This document shows positions 58,340-64,000 of a stretch of DNA of 64,000 nt, piece after piece. This DNA comes from Paenibacillus harenae DSM 16969. Its GTDB lineage: Bacteria; Bacillota; Bacilli; Paenibacillales; Paenibacillaceae. The stretch lies in the NCBI RefSeq assembly GCF_000422465.1, contig NZ_KE383844.1:124001-188000 (forward strand). Reading direction: 5' to 3'. The position numbers and the translations under genes are program-made. Within the stretch, counting starts at the first letter, position 1; each line of letters starts with the position of its first letter. The notes beneath the pieces were generated by a model that worked only from the letters and a program-made list of their open reading frames with translations, was not told the origin of the DNA and did not search any database.

Positions 58340-58816
58340 TTAATGAAATGACATCCATACCGTATTCCCTACAACCTCAAAACCTTGCTTAAACCAAAAG
58401 TTCCGTGATTTATCTAATGTATATACATACATTTTTTTATTCGGGTATTTCACTTTAAGCCAGTTAATAAAGAAAGCGGCATAGCCCTTGCCTTCATATT
58501 CCTTCAAAACATCCAACGCTTCTATAAATACAAAATCTGTTTTGTTTTTAATTTCAATATAGAAGTCCTTTTCAAGGTACTTTTCATCATGGCTAAAATA
58601 ATCTGATTCCGCCTTATGAATTAACTGTTTCCCGTTATTGTATTCCCAAATCACTCCGTACCCGACCATATTATTATCATTTTCAATGATATAGATCTCT
58701 TCCGGTAATTCCGATTTTTCCTTTTTGCTCATTTCCCCTGCATGATAACCTGATTTTAATTCACTTAATAGGGTCTGCATTTCTTGATCAAATGGTTTTG
58801 TAATTACTGTAGGCAT
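58340..58816 (-). CDS. GNAT family N-acetyltransferase
   Basis: 158 residues. EIYIIENDNNMVGYGVIWEYNNGKQLIH is the first beta sheet, DFVFIEALDVLKEYEGKGYAAFFINWLKVKYP carries motif A (E-Y-E-G-K-G-Y-A/G, acetyl-CoA pyrophosphate loop), and MYVYTLDKSRNFWFKQGFEVVG is motif B. The acceptor is unknown. It is monocistronic, with AAAGGAGACTG-type ribosome site. Confidence 0.88.
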   Translation of the reverse strand: MPTVITKPFDQEMQTLLSELKSGYHAGEMSKKEKSELPEEIYIIENDNNMVGYGVIWEYNNGKQLIHKAESDYFSHDEKYLEKDFYIEIKNKTDFVFIEALDVLKEYEGKGYAAFFINWLKVKYPNKKMYVYTLDKSRNFWFKQGFEVVGNTVWMSFH

Positions 58817-58947
58817 TTTCAGTCTCCTTTTGCTCTTTAAGAAGCAAGGTGTTATTTCGTTCCCTGCTTCTTCTTTTATAATTTGCTCTCTGCTTTTTCA
58901 ATATTCTTATTCAACTCTAAACTTAACGATTTCTTAATTCACAAATC

Positions 58948-59607
58948 CTAAAGTGTCATAGCATGCCCATGCCTTGCCAAATACTCTTCCTTTTCTTTAT
59001 AATCCGGCATTATGCTTCCTACACGTCTCCAAAATGACCGATCATGATTCATATGGGTAAGATGGCATAGTTCATGGATGATTACATAATCAATAACTTC
59101 AACCGGTGCCATGGCTAAACGATAATTAAAGGTGACTCTTTTATCCGAGCTGCAGCTTCCCCACTTGGTTTTAGATTCTACTACCTCAATCGTTTTGGGT
59201 TTAACTTTCAGCTCAGTTTGATATATTTTGATTCGTTCCCCCACAATCTTCTTGCAGCTTGAGAAATAAAACTTTTTAAGACTATTTTTCAGTTCTTCTT
59301 CATTCAGCTCTTTTGTCTCGATTAACTCATGGAGAAAATAATATCTCCCAAGATGAAGGAACTTTCCTTTATCTTGATACTCCCTTGTCTTAGGAATTTC
59401 TCGTGCTTCCGTAATCGTATGTAATTTGTCCAAAATCCTTTCCCCATGATGTTTTACGGCGCTTATAACCATTTCATTACTTGTACCATTAGGAGCTTTT
59501 ACGGTTATGAGACCTGTAGAATCGATATGAATCGAAATCCTTTTTCTAATGCCATATTGAACATTAAATTCAATCGTATTATTTTTAAATTCTATTTTCA
59601 TCATCAT
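58948..59607 (-). CDS. YgjP-like M48-type metallopeptidase (DUF45)
   Basis: 219 residues. The zinc motif is IIHELCHLTHMNHDRSFWRRV (H-E-x-x-H with a further His nine residues on), near residue 180. Upstream, SKTKWGSCSSDKRVTFNYRLAMAPVEVIDYV is the diagnostic YgjP/DUF45 strand-loop. The first 90 residues form a beta-rich region. Such proteins often accompany type I restriction operons or are free-standing. Upstream lies only a decayed frame (59653-59835). Metalloprotease activity is predicted, not shown. Confidence 0.88.
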   Translation of the reverse strand: MMMKIEFKNNTIEFNVQYGIRKRISIHIDSTGLITVKAPNGTSNEMVISAVKHHGERILDKLHTITEAREIPKTREYQDKGKFLHLGRYYFLHELIETKELNEEELKNSLKKFYFSSCKKIVGERIKIYQTELKVKPKTIEVVESKTKWGSCSSDKRVTFNYRLAMAPVEVIDYVIIHELCHLTHMNHDRSFWRRVGSIMPDYKEKEEYLARHGHAMTL

Positions 59608-59652
59608 CGTTCCTATATGTTTATTTCTAAAGCTCCTCTACTCCTCATTCCC

Positions 59653-60021
59653 TTACTCGTATTTATCATGATTTAATTTGATTTTAACGAGAATGACCTG
59701 ATAGAGCCCCAGCCTTTCCCATTGTCCTTTCAGTTTGCCCTCAGAATAGGTTTGGCGGTAAGAGTGGTGTAAATAGCAATGAATCACATCTGCAATATGC
59801 ATCAATAAATGCTGATCGTCTTCATTATATTCAATTTAGCGATAACAGGGTCTATAGGAATAGCACACGAGTATGCGATCTATAATCCCTTCATCTAGAC
59901 GCAAGCATATCATTCTTGGATAATAATCAAAAGATTTTCTTAGTCGTTTCCAGATGAACTGTACCCTCCACACACAAGTGACCATAGTTAAGGTACAGAG
60001 TTTAATTAGCTTTTCCAACAA
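59653..60021 (-). pseudogene. Decayed gene upstream of the YgjP-like gene
   Basis: The frame 59835-59653 reads 60 protein-like residues (IEYNEDDQHLLMHIADVIHC, YLHHSYRQTYSEGKLKGQWE, RLGLYQVILVKIKLNHDKYE) ended by TAA but has no start. Immediately upstream are a stop at 59836-59838 and segments that look like protein in different frames (LNYGHLCVEGTVHLETTKK, AIPIDPVIAKLN), so at least two frame changes and a stop separate them. No family recognised. The 45-base gap to YgjP suggests a former operon partner. Confidence 0.4.
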
Positions 60022-60029
60022 ACTTCCTT

Positions 60030-60077
60030 CTTAAGAAAATAAGAAAGCACCCGTCAGTTCAAACAGGCGCTTTCTTA
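60030..60077 (-). terminator. Intrinsic terminator of the YkuK gene
   Basis: GAAAGCACC (60043-60051) pairs with GGCGCTTTC (60066-60074); the minus strand continues TTATTTTCTT. It is 180 bases after the YkuK stop. Confidence 0.55.
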
Positions 60078-60253
60078 AAATAATATGGATCCGGATTTTT
60101 GGCTCACCAGCAACACACAGCACTCTACATGAACCGTATGCGTGAACATTAAAGGCTTCCGCAACAATTCTCGGGCTTATAAACTTGGTCTTAACAACCC
60201 TTGAAGGAGGATGCCGTCGGGTGGTCTCCCCTTTCATCCGGAATCCTATCGAC

Positions 60254-60835
60254 TTATGTGTTAGAAGCAACTCCTAATCGATATGGTTTCTTAGTTTCGC
60301 GGTCTGCGATACTTACCATCACCGATTCAGGTTTCACCCGTGCGACCAGACCCATTGCTTCTATACGACCGACCATTTCAGAGAGATACGCTGCAGTCTT
60401 GTTCTTGATTCCTGATCCACCGTCGATGTCCACTATGAAACGGATGTCAGCACCTTGATCGATATAAGGAACAATGATGTCTTCGAGGCGAGCTCGTTCC
60501 GTGTAACCAAACTGACCTGCGATCTCTTGGCTATAGCTGGTTTCCAGAGACAATTTTTCTTGAACAGAAAATATCTCCCTTGGGAGGATGATTTGGCGTC
60601 CGCACAACCACGCGCCGCGTCCCACCCTGTAAACGACAATGCAGCTTACGAATTTCGTGTGGCCGGAGTGTGTTTGGGCGTCGGTAGTAATCACCAGATC
60701 GTATACGGCTCTTGGATCTTGAGCGATGAACCGTTCGATTCGATTCATCACATCACGAAATGCAAGGTTCTGTTCAGACATATTGCGGAATGTCGTTTCG
60801 TGAATCAATGGGTATTGCCGTCTTTTTGTTTTCAT
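60254..60835 (-). CDS. ykuK: YkuK family protein (DUF458, RNase H-like)
   Basis: 193 residues from ATG 60835 (AGGTG six bases upstream; a GTG three codons earlier is less likely). The family N-terminus is FRNMSEQNLAFRDVMNRIERFIAQDP, then YDLVITTDAQTHSGHTKFVSCIVVYRVGRGAW, the RNase-H-like strand pair with the invariant Asp and His, and VDIDGGSGIKNKTAAYLSEMVGRIEAMG with the second acidic motif. Predicted to be a nuclease-like fold of unknown substrate, conserved in spore formers. It is the first protein gene after the tRNA array in the direction of transcription. Confidence 0.88.
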   Translation of the reverse strand: MKTKRRQYPLIHETTFRNMSEQNLAFRDVMNRIERFIAQDPRAVYDLVITTDAQTHSGHTKFVSCIVVYRVGRGAWLCGRQIILPREIFSVQEKLSLETSYSQEIAGQFGYTERARLEDIIVPYIDQGADIRFIVDIDGGSGIKNKTAAYLSEMVGRIEAMGLVARVKPESVMVSIADRETKKPYRLGVASNT

Positions 60836-60885
60836 GGGGTTCACCTGTAATGCAAGGTTGGCTTCTTCCTTTCATGTTGAATTTG

Positions 60886-60957
60886 CACGCCTTGATGGTA
60901 TCGAACCATCGTATGGCCGGTTATGAGCCGGCAGCTCCGCCTTCAAGCTAAAGGCGC
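60886..60957 (-). tRNA. tRNA-Met(CAT) (or Ile2), divergent
   Basis: The cloverleaf closes: acceptor GCGCCTT/AAGGCGT (G1-U72), anticodon stem GCCGG/CCGGC with loop CTCATAA, T arm GATGG-TTCGATA-CCATC. Anticodon CAT; elongator Met or, with lysidine, Ile. No encoded CCA. The D arm has an irregular loop. Confidence 0.75.
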
Positions 60958-60960
60958 GCA

Positions 60961-61014
60961 TAAGGCTGAACTGGGGAGATTTAAACTCCAAGGAGCATGG
61001 ACCCCTGTATGGTT
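60961..61014 (-). pseudogene. tRNA relic
   Basis: The minus strand contains a T-arm-like GGAG-TTTAAAT-CTCC and a preceding ..GGGGTCCATGCTCC.. that could be a remnant anticodon arm, but no D arm or acceptor can be drawn. It sits in the tRNA array at regular tRNA spacing. Confidence 0.35.
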
Positions 61015-61016
61015 TG

Positions 61017-61089
61017 TGGAGCCGGGAGGATTTGAACCTCTGGCCTTCTGCTTGCAAAGCAGTTGCTCTACCATCTGAGCTATGACTCC
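61017..61089 (-). tRNA. tRNA-Ala(TGC), divergent
   Basis: Anticodon stem CTGC/GCAG with loop TTTGCAA; D arm GCTC..GAGC regular; acceptor GGAGTCA against CGGCTCC with a mismatch at position 7-66; T stem has one mismatch. No encoded CCA. Confidence 0.75.
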
Positions 61090-61090
61090 A

Positions 61091-61166
61091 TGGCAGGGAT
61101 AACAGGACTCGAACCTGCATTACACGCATTAACAGTGCGCTGCCTTACCAAATCGGCTATATCCCT
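61091..61166 (-). tRNA. tRNA-Asn(GTT)
   Basis: Acceptor AGGGATA/TATCCCT perfect; anticodon stem GCGCA/TGCGT with loop CTGTTAA; T loop TTCGAGT; discriminator G; CCA encoded. Confidence 0.92.
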
Positions 61167-61170
61167 AAAT

Positions 61171-61248
61171 TGGTGCTGTCGAATGGACTTGAACCACCGA
61201 CCTCCCGGTTATCAGCCGAGTGCTCTAACAAAACTGAGCTACGACAGC
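61171..61248 (-). tRNA. tRNA-Ile(GAT)
   Basis: Acceptor GCTGTCG/CGACAGC perfect; loop CTGATAA in stem CTCGG/CCGGG; discriminator A; CCA encoded. Confidence 0.92.
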
Positions 61249-61256
61249 AAATATGA

Positions 61257-61330
61257 CAGTTCCAAGGGGAATTGAACCCCTGACCTCTGCACTGACAATG
61301 CAGCGTTCTAACCAGCTGAACTATGGAACC
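61257..61330 (-). tRNA. tRNA-Asp(GTC)
   Basis: Anticodon loop TTGTCAG in stem CTGCA/TGCAG; acceptor GGTTCCA/TGGAACT with G1-U72; discriminator G followed by TCA, so CCA is not encoded. Confidence 0.88.
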
Positions 61331-61337
61331 ATATTGG

Positions 61338-61411
61338 AGACGTAGACGGGATTCGAACCCGCGAATGCCTGTTCGAAAGACAGGTGTGTTATGCCGCTTC
61401 ACCACTACGCC
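61338..61411 (-). tRNA. tRNA-Glu(TTC)
   Basis: Acceptor GGCGTAG/CTACGTC; anticodon loop CTTTCGA in stem CCTGT/ACAGG; T arm GCGGG-TTCGAAT-CCCGT. No encoded CCA. Confidence 0.88.
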
Positions 61412-61482
61412 AAGAAAGAATGAAACTGATTATAAGGAATCGTAACGTAAGTCAGTTGCTCTACCGATTAAGTTACGCCAGC
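61412..61482 (-). pseudogene. tRNA-Thr-like 5' half with enlarged anticodon loop
   Basis: GCTGGCG, TA, a complete D arm and the stem ACTGA/TCAGT (61456-61452 and 61429-61425) are present, but the anticodon loop has 22 bases instead of 7 and no T arm or 3' acceptor follows before the next tRNA starts. Confidence 0.6.
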
Positions 61483-61615
61483 ATGGTCACGGTAAATCCT
61501 TGCTTGGAACGGGTTAGGCTCCCACAGATTTTTTACAGCTTGTGTTTCGTTCCCCCATCCACCAACCCGACTGATGAGAGACTCACACTTTGCGAACCGA
61601 TCGTTATGTATTTAG

Positions 61616-61702
61616 TGCGGCCAGCGGGACTTGAACCCACAGGTAAGCTTTCGCTGCACGAAGCTTCTGAAGCCCGTATGTCTGCCATTCCATCACAGCC
61701 GC
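61616..61702 (-). tRNA. tRNA-Leu(CAG)
   Basis: Long-variable-arm tRNA: acceptor GCGGCTG/TGGCCGC, anticodon loop TTCAGAA, variable arm with TTCG..CGAA stem, T loop TTCAAGT. Discriminator A; no CCA. The anticodon stem relies on G-U pairs. Confidence 0.8.
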
Positions 61703-61703
61703 A

Positions 61704-61778
61704 TGGCTGCCCCTCCAGGGCTCGAACCTGGGATCGCGGCTTCAAAGACCGCTGCCTTACCGACTTGGCTAAGAGGCA
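61704..61778 (-). tRNA. tRNA-Gln(TTG)
   Basis: Acceptor TGCCTCT/AGGGGCA; anticodon loop CTTTGAA in stem GCGGT/GCCGC; T arm CCAGG-TTCGAGC-CCTGG; discriminator G, CCA encoded. Confidence 0.9.
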
Positions 61779-61781
61779 ATT

Positions 61782-61859
61782 TGGGGAGACCGACCGGAAT
61801 CGAACCGGCGCAGTATCAGGGCCACAACCTGACGTGATTTCCACTTCACCACGATCTCC
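61782..61859 (-). tRNA. tRNA-His(GTG)
   Basis: Acceptor GAGATCG/CGGTCTC with the extra G-1 opposite C73 that defines tRNA-His; anticodon loop TTGTGGC; CCA encoded. Confidence 0.93.
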
Positions 61860-61860
61860 A

Positions 61861-61936
61861 TGGTGGTTGGGGCCGGAATCGAACCGACGACGCATGGCTT
61901 TTCAGGCCATCGCTCTACCAACTGAGCTACCCAACC
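61861..61936 (-). tRNA. tRNA-Phe(GAA)
   Basis: Acceptor GGTTGGG/CCCAACC perfect; anticodon loop CTGAAAA in stem ATGGC/GCCAT; discriminator A, CCA encoded. Confidence 0.94.
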
Positions 61937-61937
61937 T

Positions 61938-62011
61938 TGGATCGGAATACGGGAATCGAACCCGTGCCGTATGCTTGGAAGGCATTCGTTCTGCCATTGA
62001 ACTAATTCCGC
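61938..62011 (-). tRNA. tRNA-Gly(TCC)
   Basis: Anticodon loop CTTCCAA in stem ATGC/GCAT; T arm CACGGG..CCCGT; acceptor GCGGAAT against ATTCCGA has a 1-72 mismatch; CCA present. Confidence 0.82.
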
Positions 62012-62021
62012 AATTTATTAG

Positions 62022-62096
62022 TGACGCATGCCGGATTCGAACCGGGCGAATGCAGGATTGAAAGCCCTGTGGCTTAAACCGCTTGCCTAATGCGCT
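62022..62096 (-). tRNA. tRNA with anticodon TTC (Glu by codon), divergent
   Basis: Anticodon loop CTTTCAA in stem CAGGG/TCCTG; acceptor AGCGCAT/ATGCGTC with a 1-72 mismatch; no CCA. It is a second TTC tRNA and differs throughout from the one at 61338-61411, so its true identity is uncertain. Confidence 0.75.
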
Positions 62097-62104
62097 ATGA
62101 TTAT

Positions 62105-62182
62105 TGGAGGACTGAACAGGATTTGAACCTGCGAATAGCGGTTTTGCAGACCGCCGCGTTAGCCAGGCTTCGCCATCAGTCC
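62105..62182 (-). tRNA. tRNA-Cys(GCA)
   Basis: Acceptor GGACTGA/TCAGTCC, anticodon loop CTGCAAA in stem GCGGT/ACCGC, U73 as expected for Cys, CCA encoded. Confidence 0.92.
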
Positions 62183-62185
62183 GGA

Positions 62186-62272
62186 TGGAGGAAAGAAAGA
62201 GACTCGAGCCCGTAGGGAGACAACACCTCTCGATTTCAAGACGAGCGCGTTAAATCGGACTCCGCGACCTCC
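62186..62272 (-). tRNA. tRNA-Ser(TGA), divergent
   Basis: First tRNA of the array. Anticodon loop CTTGAAA in stem CTCGT/TCGAG, long variable arm, acceptor GGAGG/CCTCC. The T arm (GGGCTCGAGTCTC) is degenerate and the lower acceptor pairs are weak. Confidence 0.75.
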
Positions 62273-62462
62273 TCTAACTCGAACATATGTTCCGTTTCAG
62301 GGTGCAAAAAAGCTACTCTCACCCTCGGGCCCTATCAGCAGTCAGCCTAAATCTCAAAGGATTTAGAGAATGCCGAATTGGACCGCTTGCTTGGGTGCAA
62401 GTAGCCTAACGTACATTTCTATGGATCAACGGATTAGATTCGGAACGGTCCGTGATTCATGA
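62273..62462. other. Leader region of the tRNA array
   Basis: No gene seen. It contains the LexA-type box at 62280-62292, a small hairpin TAAATC/GATTTA near 62347-62364 and no clear promoter boxes for the leftward array. Confidence 0.5.
62280..62292. promoter_or_regulatory. LexA (SOS)-box-like sequence
   Basis: CGAACATATGTTC matches the Bacillus LexA/DinR consensus CGAAC-n4-GTTCG at every position but the last. It ends seven bases upstream of the first tRNA (tRNA-Ser). Confidence 0.5.
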
Positions 62463-62690
62463 TCACACTAGCGCCGTTCCTCCTCCCTTTGCAGGAATGA
62501 AACGGACTAGACGTGGTACGTATAAGCTACCGGGTTTCGGTTGAGGAATAAGCGATAAGAGGCTAATAAAAAACTCGCTTACGCTATTCTCGCGACATTG
62601 ATTATCCAACTTAAACGGATGCTGAAATGGATGTTCATTCCCGAACTGCTCGGCCGCATGACCGCAATAGGATTTAAATAACTTCTTCAT
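62463..62690 (-). CDS. Hypothetical protein, 75 residues, upstream of the tRNA array
   Basis: ATG 62690 has GGAAGGG seven bases upstream. The product starts MKKLFKSYCGHAAEQFGNEH and ends with a Pro-rich part (LIPQPKPGSLYVPRLVRFIP). It has no signal peptide or clear fold and matches no family I know. Same strand as the tRNAs, 190 bases before the first. Confidence 0.5.
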   Translation of the reverse strand: MKKLFKSYCGHAAEQFGNEHPFQHPFKLDNQCRENSVSEFFISLLSLIPQPKPGSLYVPRLVRFIPAKGGGTALV

Positions 62691-62849
62691 GCTGATCCCT
62701 TCCTTTCCAAAGTAGTGTTAGTCATTGTCCAGGCGCTTTTACACTTTAACGCTGTGTCGCTGCACTCTTTAACTGAGTCCGATCTTATCATGCCAGTTTT
62801 ATCCTTGTCAACACATTTTTTTCAAATTATTTTCGGAACGTTCACAAAA

Positions 62850-62880
62850 ATAGAAAAGACCACTGCTTCAGCAGTAGTCT
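62850..62880 (-). terminator. Intrinsic terminator of the 47-residue ORF
   Basis: GACCACTGC and GCAGTAGTC (62858-62879) form a stem with loop TTCA; the minus strand continues TTTTCTATTTTT. Confidence 0.7.
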
Positions 62881-62920
62881 TGGTTATATCCCGAAAGGGG
62901 TTTGGCAACTCCAGTAAACG

Positions 62921-63064
62921 CTATATGCGCATAAAACCGGAGTCGTCTATAACAAGAGTATGCTGGGAATGAGTATTTTGGGGATCAGCAAATAAATGGC
63001 GTCCTTCAAATAGACCCCACTGTTGATTCTGCTCACAACCAAATGGATAAATAGCCGTTTTCAT
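62921..63064 (-). CDS. Small protein, 47 residues
   Basis: ATG 63064 follows AAAGGAGCG by 11 bases; stop TAG at 62921-62923. The product begins MKTAIYPFGCEQNQQWGLFE and ends DDSGFMRI. It is monocistronic with its own terminator 40 bases on, which supports a real gene. Family unknown. Confidence 0.55.
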   Translation of the reverse strand: MKTAIYPFGCEQNQQWGLFEGRHLFADPQNTHSQHTLVIDDSGFMRI

Positions 63065-63388
63065 TCCCAGTCACGCTCCTTTCTTTGATCCGTAATTTTC
63101 CTAATAGTAATCGAGTAAGGCAAAAGAAGTCAATAGCTTTTTTTATTTGCTTAACTCCAATGTGAGGCAGACGTACCGCGCAGCGTGCACTTAGTACGTC
63201 TTAAAAGGCACGGTTACCCTTGCGCGGATGGAACTCTTACATGTCATCTGACGTGCTTAGGTACGGCATGATTCTTCTTGCTGCGCTAATAAGCAGAAAA
63301 GTTGAATATATCTAAATTTTACCTAGCGTTTAAATCATCTGAGAGATTATAGTTGAGAAATATAGGGAAATCTCGGGAGGAAGTAAAA
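63065..63388. other. Intergenic region with an 8-bp inverted repeat
   Basis: No gene seen. AGACGTAC (from about 63168) and GTACGTCT (to about 63202) form a stem around 17 bases that could be an operator or RNA hairpin. Promoter boxes for the rightward phosphotransferase are not obvious. Confidence 0.4.
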
Positions 63389-64000
63389 ATGGTACAAGAA
63401 CGGGATATTAACGGCATTATTAAAGACCTTCTTGAAATAGGTGTGATTGATTCCACTACCACGGTTACTAATAAGATGAATGGAACCACGGATGGACTCG
63501 TGTATACTCTTACAGTCAATGAAGAACCGAAATATGTATTGAAACTGGATAGCCCTGAAAATATATCCTTGGTAGAACAATTGCATCTGACTTATAGAGA
63601 CAGCCCTCTATTACCTAAACTTCACTACACCGAACCTGCTAAGACATTCATTGTGTATTCCTACATTACAGGTACAACTCATTATAATCGTGGTTCAAAA
63701 ATAAGTTGGCTGACACTTTTGGTTAATGAACTTTTGAATCATTATGAAATTTATGAACAAACGGAAAAATGGGGAAGGTTGGCAGCACAGCGTGATTCTT
63801 GGCGTGAGTTTAATGAGCGAAGCGTGGAAGGTGCTCGAAATAATTTGGGGGATCTGTTACCTATTGAGGATTACTATAAAGTAAAATCTCTAATTGAGAG
63901 CACTTCAAAGGTTAATGAGAAATACTTATTGCATGGTGATACTGGCGTCCATAATTTTGTGTTTCATGAGTCTGCACTAACTGGTGTTATCGACCCATCA
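63389..64000 (+). CDS. APH family phosphotransferase, 3' end outside the window
   Basis: ATG 63389 with GGGAGG upstream; 204 codons are visible and the frame is still open at the window edge. N-lobe: TNKMNGTTDGLVYTLTV and YVLKLD with the ATP-binding lysine. The catalytic loop KYLLHGDTGVHNFVF (H-G-D-x4-N) lies at about residue 181-195 and the metal Asp is in GVIDPS at the edge. Small-molecule kinase; substrate unknown. Low-GC codon use compared with much of the window, as in the neighbouring island. Confidence 0.85.
   Translation, partial: MVQERDINGIIKDLLEIGVIDSTTTVTNKMNGTTDGLVYTLTVNEEPKYVLKLDSPENISLVEQLHLTYRDSPLLPKLHYTEPAKTFIVYSYITGTTHYNRGSKISWLTLLVNELLNHYEIYEQTEKWGRLAAQRDSWREFNERSVEGARNNLGDLLPIEDYYKVKSLIESTSKVNEKYLLHGDTGVHNFVFHESALTGVIDPS

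Noticed and set aside
59836..60021. 61-residue minus strand ORF from TTG 60021
   Set aside because: It has a fair ribosome site but a Cys/Arg/Trp-rich, non-protein-like sequence; treated as part of a decayed gene.
60031..60270. 79-residue minus strand ORF after YkuK
   Set aside because: It overlaps the YkuK end and its terminator hairpin, has no ribosome site and matches nothing known.
61063..62061. Long + strand open frames across the tRNA array with peptides such as CRMDLNHRPPGYQPSAL
   Set aside because: These are translations of the complements of tRNA T arms, a well-known artefact; they have no ribosome sites.

Overview
The window reads as chromosomal DNA of a Paenibacillus-like member of the Bacillales. 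Evidence: strong AGGAGG-type ribosome sites, an S-layer-homology surface protein behind a cyclic-di-GMP-I riboswitch, a bacillithiol deacetylase pair (yojF/bshB2), CBO0543, DUF3231 and YkuK family proteins, a long Ctc-type L25, ATPase-less sugar ABC transporters of the Lpl/Ytc type, and several two-component systems. The genus is an inference from gene content; there is no rRNA gene here.

Layout. 0-9.5 kb: housekeeping and small genes (gamma-glutamylcyclotransferase, L25), then two divergent transcription units sharing a palindrome between back-to-back promoters. Leftward are an HTH regulator and a DUF1861 glycan protein. Rightward are a GT4 glycosyltransferase, a six-hairpin glycosidase-like protein and a mannose-1-phosphate guanylyltransferase, behind a leader with a terminator hairpin. 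DUF4097 lipoprotein, nitroreductase, VOC and a TnpB relic follow. 9.8-16.1 kb: a leftward catabolic operon (AtuA/DUF1446, AtuA-associated protein, acyl-CoA dehydrogenase, acyl-CoA carboxylase beta subunit, enoyl-CoA hydratase, patatin) resembling acyclic-terpene or branched-acyl degradation but without a biotin carboxylase. 17.7-28.2 kb: a secreted GxGYxYP protein, then a LacI-controlled glycan operon (two permeases, binding protein, GH2, GH30) with three matching LacI-type operators. 28.2-29.1 kb: a non-coding island with a possible small RNA, a periodic palindromic repeat array and tandem repeats.

29-38 kb: phosphotransferase/DUF402, GNAT, a MarR operon, DUF1697, a two-component pair whose kinase is frameshifted, a DJ-1 fusion, DUF2306 and a YdeI-like protein. 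38-45 kb: O-antigen-ligase-like membrane protein, c-di-GMP-I riboswitch plus SLH protein, a metallo-hydrolase/TetR pair. 45-50 kb: leftward cluster of response regulator, kinase, membrane alpha/beta hydrolase and ABC exporter. 50-54.5 kb: DNA alkylation repair, bacillithiol genes, DUF3231, alcohol dehydrogenase. 54.5-57.7 kb: a large MalT-like LuxR regulator with a small partner gene carrying two +1 poly-A frameshifts; both look acquired from outside the Firmicutes.

58-64 kb: small genes (HEAT, GNAT, YgjP-like protease, YkuK) and then a dense leftward array of 14 recognisable tRNA genes plus two tRNA relics in 1.4 kb. The tRNAs are divergent, many lack CCA or carry mismatches, a LexA-type box lies just upstream, and the flanks hold small orphan ORFs. 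This is probably a secondary (mobile or phage-type) tRNA array and is the most unusual region. The window ends inside a phosphotransferase gene.
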